A stretch of DNA of 64,000 nt, from assembly GCA_015832175.1 (NCBI GenBank), contig WJXW01000017.1:186001-250000 (forward strand). The letters run 5' to 3'. Positions 12,221 to 23,799 of the stretch are shown here, piece by piece. A program made the translations under genes and the position numbers. Below the pieces are notes generated by a model. That model was given only the letters and a program-made list of their open reading frames with translations. It was not told where the DNA came from and did not search any database. Within the stretch, counting starts at the first letter, position 1. Every line of letters starts with the position of its first letter. The stretch comes from Paraphaeosphaeria minitans (taxonomy: Eukaryota; Ascomycota; Dothideomycetes; Pleosporales; Didymosphaeriaceae).

Positions 12221-12225
12221 CTAAC

Positions 12226-14339
12226 CTTATAGGTTATAATATCCTCCTAGGTTTACCCTAGTTTAATTAAGTGAACCTAAAGGTAAATATTACAACCTAA
12301 CGTGTGCTGTTTTAGAGACGCGACACTAAAGAAGTACTAGTCTACTAAAAAATTACAGTAGAAGACGCTAAGTAGTTTAATTATACTATGTAAGACCCTT
12401 ATGTCTCTATATACACGTGTATAGTATTTAATATAGACGTACTAGCACTATTTAGCGTAGATAGGAATAGAATAGTAGAGATGCTATTCTATTACTCTAA
12501 TCTTGCTAATATAGCCTTAAATAAGGACTATAAGGACCTTACTACTTATACTAACTACAATTTATAAATTAATTTAGTAGAAGGTAGTATACCTCTGCAT
12601 TACCCTATATATAACCTCTCTATAGTTAAGTTAGAGACATTAAGGAAGTACGTTAAGAAGTATTTAGCTAGAGAGTAGATTTATTATTTAAAATCCTTAG
12701 CTAGTGCCCCTATACTCTTTGTAAAGAAGAAAGATAGCACCTTACACCTATATATATATTATTAAGGTCTTAATAAGATTATAGTTAAAAATTATAGAGC
12801 TCTTCTACTAATTACTAAATCGCTAGACTAACTAAAATAAGCTAAAATATTTATAAAGCTTAACTTAAAAAAAGCGTACTATTAAGTTTATATTATAGAA
12901 GGAGATAAGTGGAAAACTGCTTTTTAAATAAGATACAACTATTTTAAGTATACTATAATGCCCTTTAGCTTTACTAACGCACTAGCCTAGTTCTAGGGCC
13001 TAATTACCTAGATACTAACTAGCCTAATTAATATTACCTGTGTTGTATACCTAGATAACATATTAATCTTCTCTAATATACTAAAGGAACATAAGGCCTA
13101 TATAAAGGAGATTCTAGAGAGGCTACGCTAAGTAAAGCTCTTTATTAACCTAAAGAAGTGTAAATAGCACACTACTATTATAGAGTACCTTAGGTTCGTT
13201 GTTTCTCTAGAAAGGCTTACAATTAACCTAGATTAAGTTAATGCGATATAATTATAGCTAAAACTAACCTATATATATAATATACGCGTCTTTATTAGCT
13301 TTATAAACTATTATAAACAGTTTATTACTAATTTCTCCTAAATAGCGCTACCTCTTACTAGTTTAACTAAGAAAGCGCCAAATAGCGCTGGGCAAAGGCT
13401 AGTAATGTAAAAAAAGGAGAGCGTAGCCCTAGATATTAGGCTAGAAGGCACTAAAGTTTTCTAGACGCTAAAAGACGTATTTCTTAAAGTGCCTATACTA
13501 GTGCACTTTAAGTATAGACAATAGACATGTTTTAAGACTAACACCTTAGGTAGAGTAATTAGTGCTATTTATAGCTAACTTATACCTAAAGGTAATAAGC
13601 TAGGCTTATAGTAACTAATTAACTTCTTTTTAAAGAAATTAAGCACTACACAGTACTACTATAATATTTATAATAAGGAACTCCTTGCTATTATTAAATT
13701 AGTTAAACACTAGCGTTAATACCTTTAAGGTTAACACTTTAAGGTCTTAATAAATTATTATAACCTTTAATAGTTTATAAAGACTAAGACGCTTATATTA
13801 TTTTATGTCTAGTTGTACCTTACCCTAAGTAAGTATAACTTTGTTATAACTTATAGGGCAGGATTAATAAATCTAGTAGGTACCCTATTAAGGCGTCTAG
13901 ACTACATGCTTAGTACCTAAGATGCTAAGTAGAAGAATAATAAAGCCTTTATTAAGCCTTTAGCTAATCTATTATTAGAAAGGCAAGGTAGATACGCTCT
14001 AGTCTCTACTATCTCTACCTATTCTAGAAACTAGATAGGACAGGGTAATAAGCCCTATTAAGAGACTAACCCCTCTAGAAGTTAGATAAGACAGGGTAAT
14101 AGGCCCTATAGAGATACCTATTACTTTAAAAGGTTAGATAAGGGTAGTCTTAGTAACTACCTCTCCCTAGAGGACTAAGAGGCTATTAAATCTAAAAATT
14201 TAAACTTATTAGATAATAAGGTTAACAAGTTAGCGTAATCTAGTCTAAGTAGCTATGGCTTAGGACTAACTAGCCTAGTATAGCTTAAGTCTCTTTTAAA
14301 GCGCACGAAAGCTATTAAGAGCTACTATAATAGCCCTTT
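12226..14339 (+). pseudogene. Gypsy C pol: protease C-terminus, reverse transcriptase, RNase H
   Basis: Reading through stops, the frame opens with a retropepsin end (NILLGLP near 12,235). It continues with the RT: the PILFVKKKD block near 12,710, and the active site at 13048-13059, now Y-L-D-N because GATGAC became GATAAC by TG to TA. The RNase H block NKELLAIIK is near 13,675. It ends in the RNase H/integrase linker where element D inserted. Confidence 0.85.
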
Positions 14340-14344
14340 CTTAG

Positions 14345-14656
14345 TGTTAGTTTGGCTTAATCTGTAATTAAGTATTTAAGGGTTAATAGTATACTATCGT
14401 GCAAAAGGTGAAAAGTAGGTTTAATTAATTATGTCTAGTCTATCGTACAAAGGGGCACTAAGGACCTTATAAAGTCTCTACCTCTTAGCGCTAACCTAAG
14501 TAGTAGGTCCTTATATGGGTCCTTATAGGTAGGTAGGGCCTTATAAAGTCTCTGCCTCTTAGCGCTAACCTAAGTAGTGGGTCCTTATACAGGTCCCTAT
14601 AGGTAGGTAGGCCCCTATTTTACTTAGTGCTATTTGTATAATAAACTATATAAACA
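14345..14656 (-). repeat. Element D LTR, left copy
   Basis: 312 bp, TGTTAG...AAACA. It contains a 72-bp tandem duplication around GTCTCTGCCTCTTAGCGCT. The solo copy at 9273-9510 has only one unit. It also has short imperfect inverted motifs (TATCGTACAA near one end, TTGTACGATA near the other in the less mutated solo copy). Confidence 0.85.
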
Positions 14657-14914
14657 CTAGTAACTTTTCTTTTATACAATAGCTTATGTCTATTATACAC
14701 TTTCTTTTTCCTACCTTTCTCTATCTATTTAGTTAGCCTTTCCCTATTAGAACAGGTTATAAGGTAGGTGTAGTATTACTGTGTAATAGAGGTCCTATTT
14801 ACACCTATTTTTATATAAATAGACAGTAATAGCTAACCTACTTAGTTCTTACCCTACCCCTTTACACAGTAGTAGAGTTGTATTACGTAATAAGGCTCTT
14901 TCTAGGTATATATT
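14657..14914. other. Element D internal sequence, left part
   Basis: AT-rich RIPed DNA between the left LTR of D and the Gypsy B insertion (target ATATT at 14910-14914). A pyrimidine run at 14664-14675 could be a polypurine tract on the minus strand. No protein similarity seen. Confidence 0.5.
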
Positions 14915-15370
14915 TATTAGGATCCGGCCGCGCGTGAGTAGCGGGGCGCGAGCTTATTAGACTACTAGTCTACTAGAGTTAGCTAACTAAGTAGTTAGAT
15001 AATAAGTTATAGGTCCTAAGGGTCCTAAGGACCGCACAGGCCTCGCCTATATAGGAACTCTGGGACGCGTAGGACTCGCCCACACAGAACTCTAGGACAT
15101 ATAGGACTCTGGGACATATAGGACTCTAGGACATATAGGATTCTAGGAAGTATAGGACTACTTAGTATATAGGAACACGAGAATAAGCTTCTTATACTTA
15201 TATTTAATCTATTTATTAATCTATTATTTAGATTCTAGTAGACTAAATTATTAACTTATTATACTTTGTAAGATACTATTATATTAATAAGACTTTCTAC
15301 CTTTTATAAGTACTTCTGCCTAAGAACTAACTTTAACCCTTTAGGACTAGCTACCCTCTTAGATTTAATA
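14915..15370 (+). repeat. Gypsy B 5' LTR
   Basis: 456 bp, starting TATTAGGATC (TG mutated to TA) and ending ATTTAATA. It is the reverse complement of the Gypsy A LTRs and contains the 17-bp repeat array (about 15060-15150). Confidence 0.93.
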
Positions 15371-15419
15371 TCTTAAACACCCTTAATATAAGTACTTTAT
15401 AAACTCCTACCTCTTCTAT

Positions 15420-18400
15420 AGCTTTAGGTGCCGCTAAGATTACTTTTATAAAAGATAGTAGTAAGGCGTATAAACCTAATCTCTACTTTAGCAAATAATC
15501 TTAAACTAAGGTCTAGATTCTCTAGTTAGACCTCTACTTCTTTAACTTAGATAAACTCTTTAAAAATAAAAAGAAGGTTATCTTTGCAATAATATATATA
15601 TAAGGAGATACAGGATTATAGATCTATTCCTACCTTAAAAAGTACTTAGGAATAGACTACAATAATAATAATAATAATTACGTAAATAAGTACACTAATA
15701 TAGTTAATATTATTAAAAATTATAATAACTTTAAGAAATACCTTAAACAACTCTTTAGAATTACTAATAAGGACTTTATTATAAAAGTAAAGATTTAGAC
15801 TATAACTTAGAAATAATTAGCAGCTAAGTATATAGCTAAGTTTTATAGATACGCTGTGCAACTTAACTAGGACAATAAATCTCTCTAGGATATGTACAAA
15901 TAAGGACTTAAATAGAAACTATATAAGGAACTCCTACGTAGTAGTGCACAAATTGCTAACCTTAAAGAACTATATAAAGAAACTATTAGAATTAATAGAA
16001 AGTAGTTTTTACTATAATAGGAGCTCCACTAAAACCCTAGGGTAATAAGCTTTAGATAACTAGTAAAAATAGTTTATAAAAACCCTATTAGAATTGTCTA
16101 AAAGTAATAGCTAAGGAACTACTAGAGATACAAACTAATAAAAGATGTCTAGTTTAACTATATAGGTAAAAGAAAAGGAGAAAGAATAGGCCCTAAGTAG
16201 CCTAATAAACGCGTCTCTAATAGAAGTTAATAACTAATAACTAAGACCTATAAATACTTTACATATAGCAAACTAGGCCACATAGCTAGGAACTATAGAT
16301 TAAAGAACAAAGTCTATTAAACTAAGTTAAATATACTAACTATTAAGGACTAAAAACCTAATAAGGAATAGGAAGTTATTATAACACTATTTAGTTACTA
16401 ATACGTTACACTAGAGTAAAGTAAGTAATTAGATTTACCTAACTTATAACTATACAAAGATCTAGAAGACAACTCTAACGTATACTACAACGTAGAAGAC
16501 GTAGAAGAGATACTAAGATCTCCTACTTCTTACCTATAAAGTAGGCGAGAGAAAAACAACCCTATATTACCTAAGTATAAACTAAATGTTTAGGACTATA
16601 TAGAACCCTACTAGGCACTAAAAGGAATGTAACCCTATAAAAATAAGAAGTTAGACTACGTACTAAAGTACTACCTAGACTACTAAAATCCTACACACTA
16701 ATTCTGTATATAGACGTATTGCGAAGAACTAATATACGCACAATATAAGGTAGAGAAAAAAGAGAATAAGAAATAACTTAGAAGGAAACTACGCTATAGA
16801 TAAGTGTAGATAAACTACCCTATTGCAGCTTATAATAAATACCTCTAGGATAAATAATAAGTAAAATACTTTCCTTACCTTACGCTAAAGGGCAATAAAT
16901 GCTATAATATACTTATTAATAGAGACTATATATAACTATACTAGTATACGTGTCTAAACTAAGACTATAAATACTATTATATAGCTAAACATTTAGATAG
17001 CTTTATAAACTGCCCTACGTAAGAGGTAATAACAGAACTACTAATTTAACTAGTATATAGGAATAGTAAAGACTGTAGGAGGAAAAATAGAAGAATATCC
17101 TTATAGGAAGAAGAAGAAAACAATCTATATAAGCTACGTACTTAAGAATAATAATAGAAGTAAATGCTTAGAAACGCATATTAGGCACTAGAACTTAATT
17201 ATAACCTATATAAACAGATGTCTTTTTTAGGCCTAAACTTAGATAAGAAAACGCCTTTATTAAATTAAATACTATAGTAAGTATAGTATTAGTTAAGCTA
17301 CTAGTATAGCTTAAAGGAGTATAGGCTTAAGCTTTTATAGACTTAGGAGTAGAAAAGAACTTTATATCTTATTAGATAGTAAGATAAGTAGGACTTATAA
17401 TATTAGAGAAAGAAGTACTCTACATTATCTATGTTGTAAATAGATCCTTAATACCTAAGACACCTTAAATATACTAGGAGGTTACTACTATAATAATAGT
17501 CTAAGGATATAGAGAGGAACTTACCTTAGATGTCTTACTAGGATCTAAGTATAAGTTAGTCTTAGGATTACCTTAGTTAATAATACACAACCTACAAATT
17601 AACTAGGGTATAAAGAAAATATTGTTTAAACGCTATAATTATGTATTATAAGTAAAGCCTACGCATTAACTAAAAATAATAGTAGATAAGGGAGTTATTA
17701 ATAATATAATACTGTAATAGATAGTTAAAAAACAGAAATACACCTTAGTAAACGCTAGTAGGAACTACTAGGTTAAGAAGCGTAAGAAGGAGGATAATAG
17801 TACACCCTTTACCTTACTAAGAGAGTATAGGAAATGGACATATATGTTTATAGAAAAAGAAAAAAAAGTAAACCTACTAGAACATTAACCCTAGGATCTT
17901 ATAATAGACCTAGAAGAAGGGAAGACGCTACCCTTTAGACTACTATATAGTAAGATAGGAGAAGAACTCCTTAAAGAACGTAATTTTATTAAGATAAACC
18001 TTAAGAAAGAATATATATAACTATTAAAGTTACTAGTAGTAAGCCCTTTTATGTTTATTAAGAAAAAGGATAGATTAGACAGACTATGCGTTAACTACTA
18101 ATAACTTAATAACATAATAATAAAGAACTAATATCTACTACTAAATATTATAGAGCTACGAGATTAACTATCTTAAGCTAAGATATTTATAATAATAGAT
18201 CTAAGAGACAGTTACTACCTTATATAAATTAAAAAAGGTAAAGAATAGAAAACAGCGTTTTAATTACGCTATAGACTATTTAAGTATAAAGTTATGTTAT
18301 TTAGACTTACAAATACACTAGTAGCTTTTATAGCACTTATTAATAATGTACTCTGCAAATATCTAGATATATTTATTATCGCGTATATAGATAATATCCT

Positions 18401-20620
18401 TGTCTTTTCTAAAAATAAATTAGACCACACTAAGCATGTATAGATAGTACTAGAAGCACTAGACAAAGTATACCTTTATATTAAACTTAAGAAATGTAAG
18501 TTTAACGTTAAATAACTTAAATTCCTAGGACACATTATTATTATAGAAGGATTTGAGATAGCACTAAGTAAAGTTAAATATATTAAGAACTGGCTAATAC
18601 TAAAGATAGCTAAGAATATCTAAGAATTCTTAGGATTCTGTAGATTTAATTCATAATTTATCTAAAATTACGTAAAGGTTATAATACCTTTAATAAATCT
18701 TATAAAGAAGGACGTACCCTTTAAATAGATAAATAAGTATAGAATGTTATTCTAACTCCTTAAGACAGTATATATTATGGAATCTATCTTTGTTTATTTT
18801 AGAAGTAATAAACCACTACGCTTTAAAATAGACGCTAGCGATCTTACGCTAGGCGCCTGCGCTAAATAAGAATATAATAGTAAATAGCACCTAATTGCCT
18901 ATTACTTATGCAAATTTAATAACGCTAAAACACGATACAATATATATAACAAAGAACTCTACGCTATTATTAAAGCTTTAAAGCACTAGAGGATCTATAC
19001 GCTTAGTTACTTAACGCTAGAAATCTATATAAATTATAAGAACCTTTTAAGGTTCACAATAATAAAAGAACTTACGCCATAACAATAAAGATAGTTATAA
19101 ACCACTAGGTAGTATAAGTTTAAAATTATCTATATAGCTAGAAAAGAAAATGGCAGAGCAGACGCTCTTAGCTAATAAAGTAATCTAGTAGGAGAAAAAG
19201 TAAAAACCTTCTCTATAATCCTTTGTGAAGCTAAAGATAGATCTCTAGAGCTAATAGTAGAACTAAATTAACTTTTAGTAATTAACTAAGAAGTTCTAGA
19301 ATATCTACAGACTAAGATTATCCAACAATACTACAATAACCCTATGTATAGACACCTAGGCATTAGAAAGATAATAAAACTTATCTAAAGGAATTATACC
19401 TTTAAAGGAATTAAGGAAGCTGTAATAACTTATATCTGTAAATGTATAGAATACTAGAGAAATAAACACAGCACATATCTTAAATATAGAGAGATATAAG
19501 CAATTAGAATACTAACAGCACTATAGGAAGATATCGCTATAGATTTTGTTATAGGAATTCTAAACTCTAAGGATCTAATAACAGGAATTAAATATAATAG
19601 TATACTAGTAATAGTCTGCTAACTAACTAAGTATATTAAGCTTATTCTATACTTTAAGAGAATAACAACAAAGGAACTCGCCTTTCTTATCCTACACTAA
19701 CTAATTAGACACTATAGAATCCTAAAAATAATTATTAGCAATAGAGACAAGCTCTTTACATTAAATTATTAAACAACGCTTATAGCACTGCTTAGAATAA
19801 AACAAAAGCTATTAATAGCTTACTATCTATAAATAGACAGATAGATAGAACGTATAAACTAAACTATAGAAACGTACCTACGTATCTACTGCAATAGTTA
19901 GAAGAATAACTAGGTTTCATTACTACCTATGGCACAGTTAGCCTATAATAACAAAGTATTAGTAGTATTAGGACATACACTATTCTATATAAACTACAGA
20001 AGACACCTATATCTCTTTAACTAACAATTTCCTACGATAATTAAAGCAAAAGAAGCTATAGATATAGTAGAAAATATAAAGAAAATACACTAATAACTCT
20101 AAGAAAATCTTAAGAAAGCTTAGTAGCAATTAATTTTATATTAAAATAGAAAATAAAAAATGGCACCTTAGCTAAAGAAGGGGGATAAAGTATATCTACT
20201 TACAAAGAACCTTTAAACTTAGAAGAAAAAACACAAGAAACTAGATTATATTAAGGTTAGACTATTTTATATTTCTAAGTAAATATTACTAGTGAACTAT
20301 AAGTTGGAACTACCGCCAGATGTAAAGATACACCTAGTATTCCACGTATTACTACTAGAACTAGCAGACCCTAAAACACTAGTTAAAACCACCTTCTGTT
20401 ACTAAGCTTAGGAAGAAACTAAATTTAAAGTAGAATAAATCCTATAAGTACGTAATACATATATAGACACTAAAGAATACCTTATTAAATAGAAAGGGTA
20501 TTCGTCTAGTAAAAATATATAGGAATCTAAGGAAAACCTATCTAACTGTTAATAATAGATAAACGACTTCTATAATTAAACGCCAGAAATTATAAAGAGA
20601 CAACTACAATGCACCTAGAA
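15420..20620 (+). pseudogene. Gypsy B gag-pol
   Basis: Read through TAA/TAG this is a complete chromovirus polyprotein. The gag zinc knuckle is at 16255-16296, where all three Cys are now Tyr (Y-x2-Y-x4-H-x4-Y). The protease is near 17,340 (ALIDSGAEKNF with stops). The RT active site at 18384-18395 is Y-I-D-N, mutated from Y-x-D-D. The RNase H end ARKENGRADALS is at 19,138-19,173. The integrase includes the NGIL/DRxxQIERxNQ-like block near 19,840. A chromodomain-like YLIKxKGYSS block is near 20,480-20,510. The reading frame is intact apart from RIP-type changes, which suggests the copy was functional when it inserted. Confidence 0.9.
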
Positions 20621-21100
20621 ATTACTACTAGCATAAGGGCTAGCCTATAAGATAGACTAGTTAATTACCTTAGCGCCTAATAGCGTGTTAGAATTTATTA
20701 ACGTAGTAGCCTACACTAACTCCTCCTACGCTTTAAGCGCTTCTAACTTATCTATAGTACTTATGCTATAATTAAATAATTTTTATTCTTTCTAATATAA
20801 TTTCTTTTACTAATTATATAAGCGCGCTATTTTCTCTTACGCCTAATAGGCGTAAAGGAGAGCTGCCTTAGCTAGCTCTTTCTTAATATAAAGCTTTACC
20901 TCCTCTTTAGCCTCTAACTTCTCTAACCTCTCTATTTTAGCATCTATTTTTAAATAATCTAGTAAAAGAATCTTTTTAGGCTTACACTTCTAGTTTCCCT
21001 ATCTAATATAGTTAGTACACTAAGAGTGTAAAAAAGAAAGATAATAAGCGTATTTCTTTTTAGCGTAGTATAAATAAGTAACTATTGCAAAAACGTAGTC
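20600..21100 (-). pseudogene. Gypsy B antisense accessory gene
   Basis: Minus-strand frame equivalent to 2790-3290 in Gypsy A. The Cys segment reads H-S-(Q)-C-T-N-Y-I-R-(Q)-G-N-(Q)-K-C around 21,010-21,045, so the second Cys of a C-x2-C-x7-C cluster has turned into Tyr. A Lys/Glu-rich helical stretch follows. Convergent with pol. Two copies mutated independently still preserve the same frame with only RIP-type stops, which argues that it was a real gene. Confidence 0.6.
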
Positions 21101-21205
21101 TTTCTCAAGATAATTAGCTTAACTATAGCAATATTAAATAGAATAAGATAATAACTTTATAAGTAGTTAACTTATAAGGATATTAAGCTTAGAGGAGGAG
21201 GATAA

Positions 21206-21661
21206 TATTAGGATCTAGCTACACATAAGCAGTAGGGCGTGAGCTTATTAGACTACTAGTCTACTAGAGTTAGCTAACTAAGTAGTTAGATAATAAGTTA
21301 TAGGTTCTAAGGGTCCTAAGGACTGCATAGGCCTCGCTTATATAGGAACTCTAGGACGCGTGGGACTCGCCCACACGGAACTCTAGGATATATAGGACTC
21401 TAGGATATATGGGACTCTAGGACATATAGGATTCTAGGAAGTATAGGACTACTTAGTATATAGGAACGTAAAAATAAGCTTCTTATACTTGTGTTTAATC
21501 TGTTTATTAATCTATTATTTAGATTCTAGTAGACTAAATTATTAACTTGTTACACTTTATAAGATACTATTATATTAATAAGACCTTCCACTTTTTGTAA
21601 GTACTCCTGCCCAAGAACCAACCTTAACCCTTTAGGACTAGCTACCCTCTTGGATTTAACA
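21206..21661 (+). repeat. Gypsy B 3' LTR
   Basis: 456-bp partner of 14915-15370. Its 3' edge, TTGGATTTAACA, is unmutated and shows the original CA terminus. It is followed by the ATATT duplication. Confidence 0.93.
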
Positions 21662-22199
21662 ATATTTTATACATAAATAGAAATTAGAGTATTAAGTAAT
21701 ATAATGCTTAGCGCTAGGTCTTAGTAAGTAAGTATAGAAGGATTGCTCCTAGTTATATAATAAAGGTATATAATAAAAGTAAAGTATAAAGTAGCCTTCT
21801 ATACTTCTTCTTTATTACCCTATTAGTCTTATTTATCTTCCTCCTTTTTTATATAATAGTCTTTATCCTCTAGCTCTCCTTTAAAGTTAAGAATAATATT
21901 ATCTAGCTAGATAGAAGCATAATCTCCTAGTTATTAAAAAGACTAGGAGTGTCTAGCCTGTTTGTACAATGTAGTTTATTAGGCAAAAGCAGTCTAGATT
22001 TTAGGCTGTTACCACTAGTGTGGCTTTATATATAGTGTCTCTGTCCTCGCATATATAGGGATAGGCCCTAGCTATGCTCTATATCTACATATATTGCCTA
22101 TAGATAGTGTAGGTTATATTATTAGAATTATGCAAAGTAGTTTAGGTTATAGTTACAGCGTTATTATATAAAAGGTCTATAGCTTATAGTTAAGCTATA

Positions 22200-22560
22200 A
22201 TAGTCTAAAGAGTTTCTTTACATAGATATTCTTTGTTACAATATTAGTAGCGATAAAGCCTTCCTTTATAAGAAAAGCAATAAACTCTCTTCTTACTACA
22301 TAACTAATCTTAATAAAGGTTTTCTCTTTCTAGTTGTTAAAATCTTTAGTAAAAAAAGAAATTACCTCTTTACCTTTAAGACTACTTACGCAATATTACG
22401 CGATTATATATACTATATAAGTGTTTAGCTGTTTTAGAGAAGGGGGTAGGTAGCTATATACATCTACTCTATCTACCTAGTACTTTCGTGCGATCTCTCC
22501 TCTTAAAGTAATAGCCTTAATATTTATTACTTCCTCTACTTATTAAAGCTATGTTACTTT
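22200..22560 (-). pseudogene. Element D unknown protein
   Basis: About 120 minus-strand codons interrupted only by TAG/TAA. The read-through contains EEVINIKAITLRGEIARKY, then VDRVDVYSYLPPSLKQLNTY, then GKEVISFFTKDFNN and FIAFLIKEGFIATNIV. The mix of charged and hydrophobic residues looks like a real folded protein. I do not recognise the family. It may be a gag-like or captured protein of element D. Confidence 0.4.
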
Positions 22561-22668
22561 ATCTTCTTACTAAGGAGGTAGTATTAATTATTACGCAACG
22601 TCCTTAGGTTATAGTTCCTCTAGGAAGTCTCCTAGTCTTAAGGCTATATTATTATTATCTTTCTTAGT

Positions 22669-22757
22669 TATGTAACGTGTCTACGTTTAGTTATTACTAG
22701 TTTAACTATATAACATGTTTACGTTTAGTTATCGCTAGTTTAATTGTGTAATGTGTT
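22669..22757. repeat. 38-bp tandem repeat, about 2.3 units
   Basis: Units at 22669-22706 and 22707-22744 plus a partial one. They differ at C/T positions expected from RIP. Each unit contains ACGTTTAGTTAT. Located inside element D, upstream of its minus-strand frame. Confidence 0.75.
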
Positions 22758-22984
22758 TTTTAGGGTTATAAATGTGCTTACTATCTCCTTTCTTTTCTAT
22801 AGAATAGCTTAGACTAAATTATGCAACTCTTTACAAATGTGTGCGCTTTGTTTCTACTTATTATATAATCTAAAATTTAATCTCTAGTAAAGGTAATAAT
22901 ACAAAGCCTACGCATCTAGCTTATAGGGCGCTCTGTCTTTAGACTTTACTAGTTTACAGTTAATTAGAATTAACCACTAATTAG

Positions 22985-23291
22985 TGTTGGTTTAATCTGC
23001 AATTAAGCATTTAAGGGTTAATAGTATACTATTGTGTAAAGGGTAAAAAGTAGGTTTAATTAATTACGTTTAGTCTATTGTACAAAGGAGCACTAAGGAC
23101 CTTATAAAGTCTCTGCCTCTTAGCGCTAACCTAAGTAGTGAGTCCTTATACGGGTCCTTATAGGTAGGCAGGGCCTTATAAAGTCTCTGCCTCTTAGCGC
23201 TGACCTAAATAGTGGGTCCTTATGCGGGTCCCTATAGGTAGGCAGGCCCCTATTTCACTCAGTGCTATTTGTACGATAAACTATATAGACA
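22985..23291 (-). repeat. Element D LTR, right copy
   Basis: 307 bp, TGTTGG...GACA, with the same 72-bp internal duplication as the left copy. Followed by CTTAG (23292-23296), identical to the 5 bp before the left LTR. Joining across it restores the Gypsy C frame. Confidence 0.85.
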
Positions 23292-23296
23292 CTTAG

Positions 23297-23489
23297 AATA
23301 TTTTAGTGTAACTTAGACGCTTAAGCGCGTTTAATAGAAGTTTTACTAGACTAGTATAAATAAGAAGGTCGCTAACTATATTTATAACTATAAGCGGTGC
23401 TAATAGGTAACCCACAAAAAATATAAGCCTTATAGTCTTTTGTAATAGCTTCTTATCCTAGATTGTCTGTGGCAGTATATAATAATAGA
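23297..23489 (+). pseudogene. Gypsy C integrase zinc-binding domain
   Basis: The frame continues from 14339 after removing element D. It shows the gypsy H2C2 integrase region (KFYxTSINKKVANYIYNYK, then C-(Q)-(Q)-V-T-H) and stops at IIIDF in the integrase core. There Copia-2 inserted (CTTTA at 23490-23494). Confidence 0.85.
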
Positions 23490-23494
23490 CTTTA

Positions 23495-23689
23495 TGTTAA
23501 AGTAAAACACTCACTTCCGTGATTCTTTCTGGATCCACTAATTCAGATCACGGGATTCTTGCCAAGAGGCTTGTTTCTTTTGTATATAGTCTGCCCTTTT
23601 GGCATTCTTTCCTACAATTAGCTCTTTATATTCTTTATAACTCTGCTCCTGAATATCCTGTGATAGTTCAAGCCCTTTTTACTATAACA
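23495..23689 (+). repeat. Copia-2 5' LTR
   Basis: 195 bp, TGTTAAAGTAAAACAC...AACA. Light RIP: most CA/TG are still present, in contrast with the interior. A short 65-codon ORF inside it is chance. Confidence 0.93.
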
Positions 23690-23705
23690 GTTATAAGCCT
23701 AGCGC
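23690..23705 (+). other. Copia-2 primer-binding site
   Basis: GTTATAAGCCTAGCGC directly after the LTR. It is one RIP change away from being the reverse complement of the Copia-1 site GCGCTAGGCTCATAAC. The target is probably the anticodon region of initiator tRNA-Met. Confidence 0.62.
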
Positions 23706-23799
23706 TTAGAACGTAGGACAATTCTCCCTGCCTACTTAGCAATGCTCGAATTATTATACAACACTCTATTTAGAACCTCTCTACGATATAACCCCCTAT

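Larger units (their letters stand above)
14915..21661 (+). mobile_element. Gypsy B: full-length RIP-degraded Ty3/gypsy chromovirus
   Basis: 6,747 bp on the plus strand, the same family as Gypsy A in opposite orientation. It has 456-bp LTRs, a perfect ATATT target duplication (14910-14914, 21662-21666) and a purine tract AGAGGAGGAGGATA just before the 3' LTR. It is inserted in element D. Order: LTR, gag with CCHC remnant, protease, RT, RNase H, integrase, chromodomain-like end, antisense accessory gene, LTR. Confidence 0.94.
21667..22984 (-). other. Element D internal sequence, right part
   Basis: About 1.3 kb of RIPed DNA between Gypsy B and the right LTR of D. It holds the unassigned minus-strand frame at 22200-22560 and a 38-bp tandem repeat at 22669-22757. 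Nothing else was recognised. Confidence 0.55.
14345..23291 (-). mobile_element. Element D: short LTR element of unknown coding content, split by Gypsy B
   Basis: Two same-orientation LTRs (14345-14656 and 22985-23291), flanked by CTTAG on both sides (14340-14344, 23292-23296), enclose only about 1.58 kb of own sequence (14657-14914 plus 21667-22984) once Gypsy B is removed. That is too short for gag-pol, so it is probably non-autonomous (TRIM/LARD-like). Minus orientation is suggested by a pyrimidine run just inside the left LTR (14664-14675) and by an otherwise open minus-strand frame at 22200-22560. No RT or integrase motif was found. Confidence 0.78.

Noticed and set aside
14345..14656. 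Possible MITE with terminal inverted repeats
   Set aside because: The inverted motifs are internal and imperfect; TG...CA ends, 5-bp target duplications and pairing with 22985-23291 fit an LTR better.
18269..18466. Minus-strand 65-codon ORF in Gypsy B
   Set aside because: Antisense shadow of the RT active-site region of Gypsy B; the plus strand carries the real (degraded) frame.
23519..23716. Plus-strand 65-codon ORF
   Set aside because: Lies within the copia 5' LTR and its primer site; exists only because the LTR is lightly RIPed.
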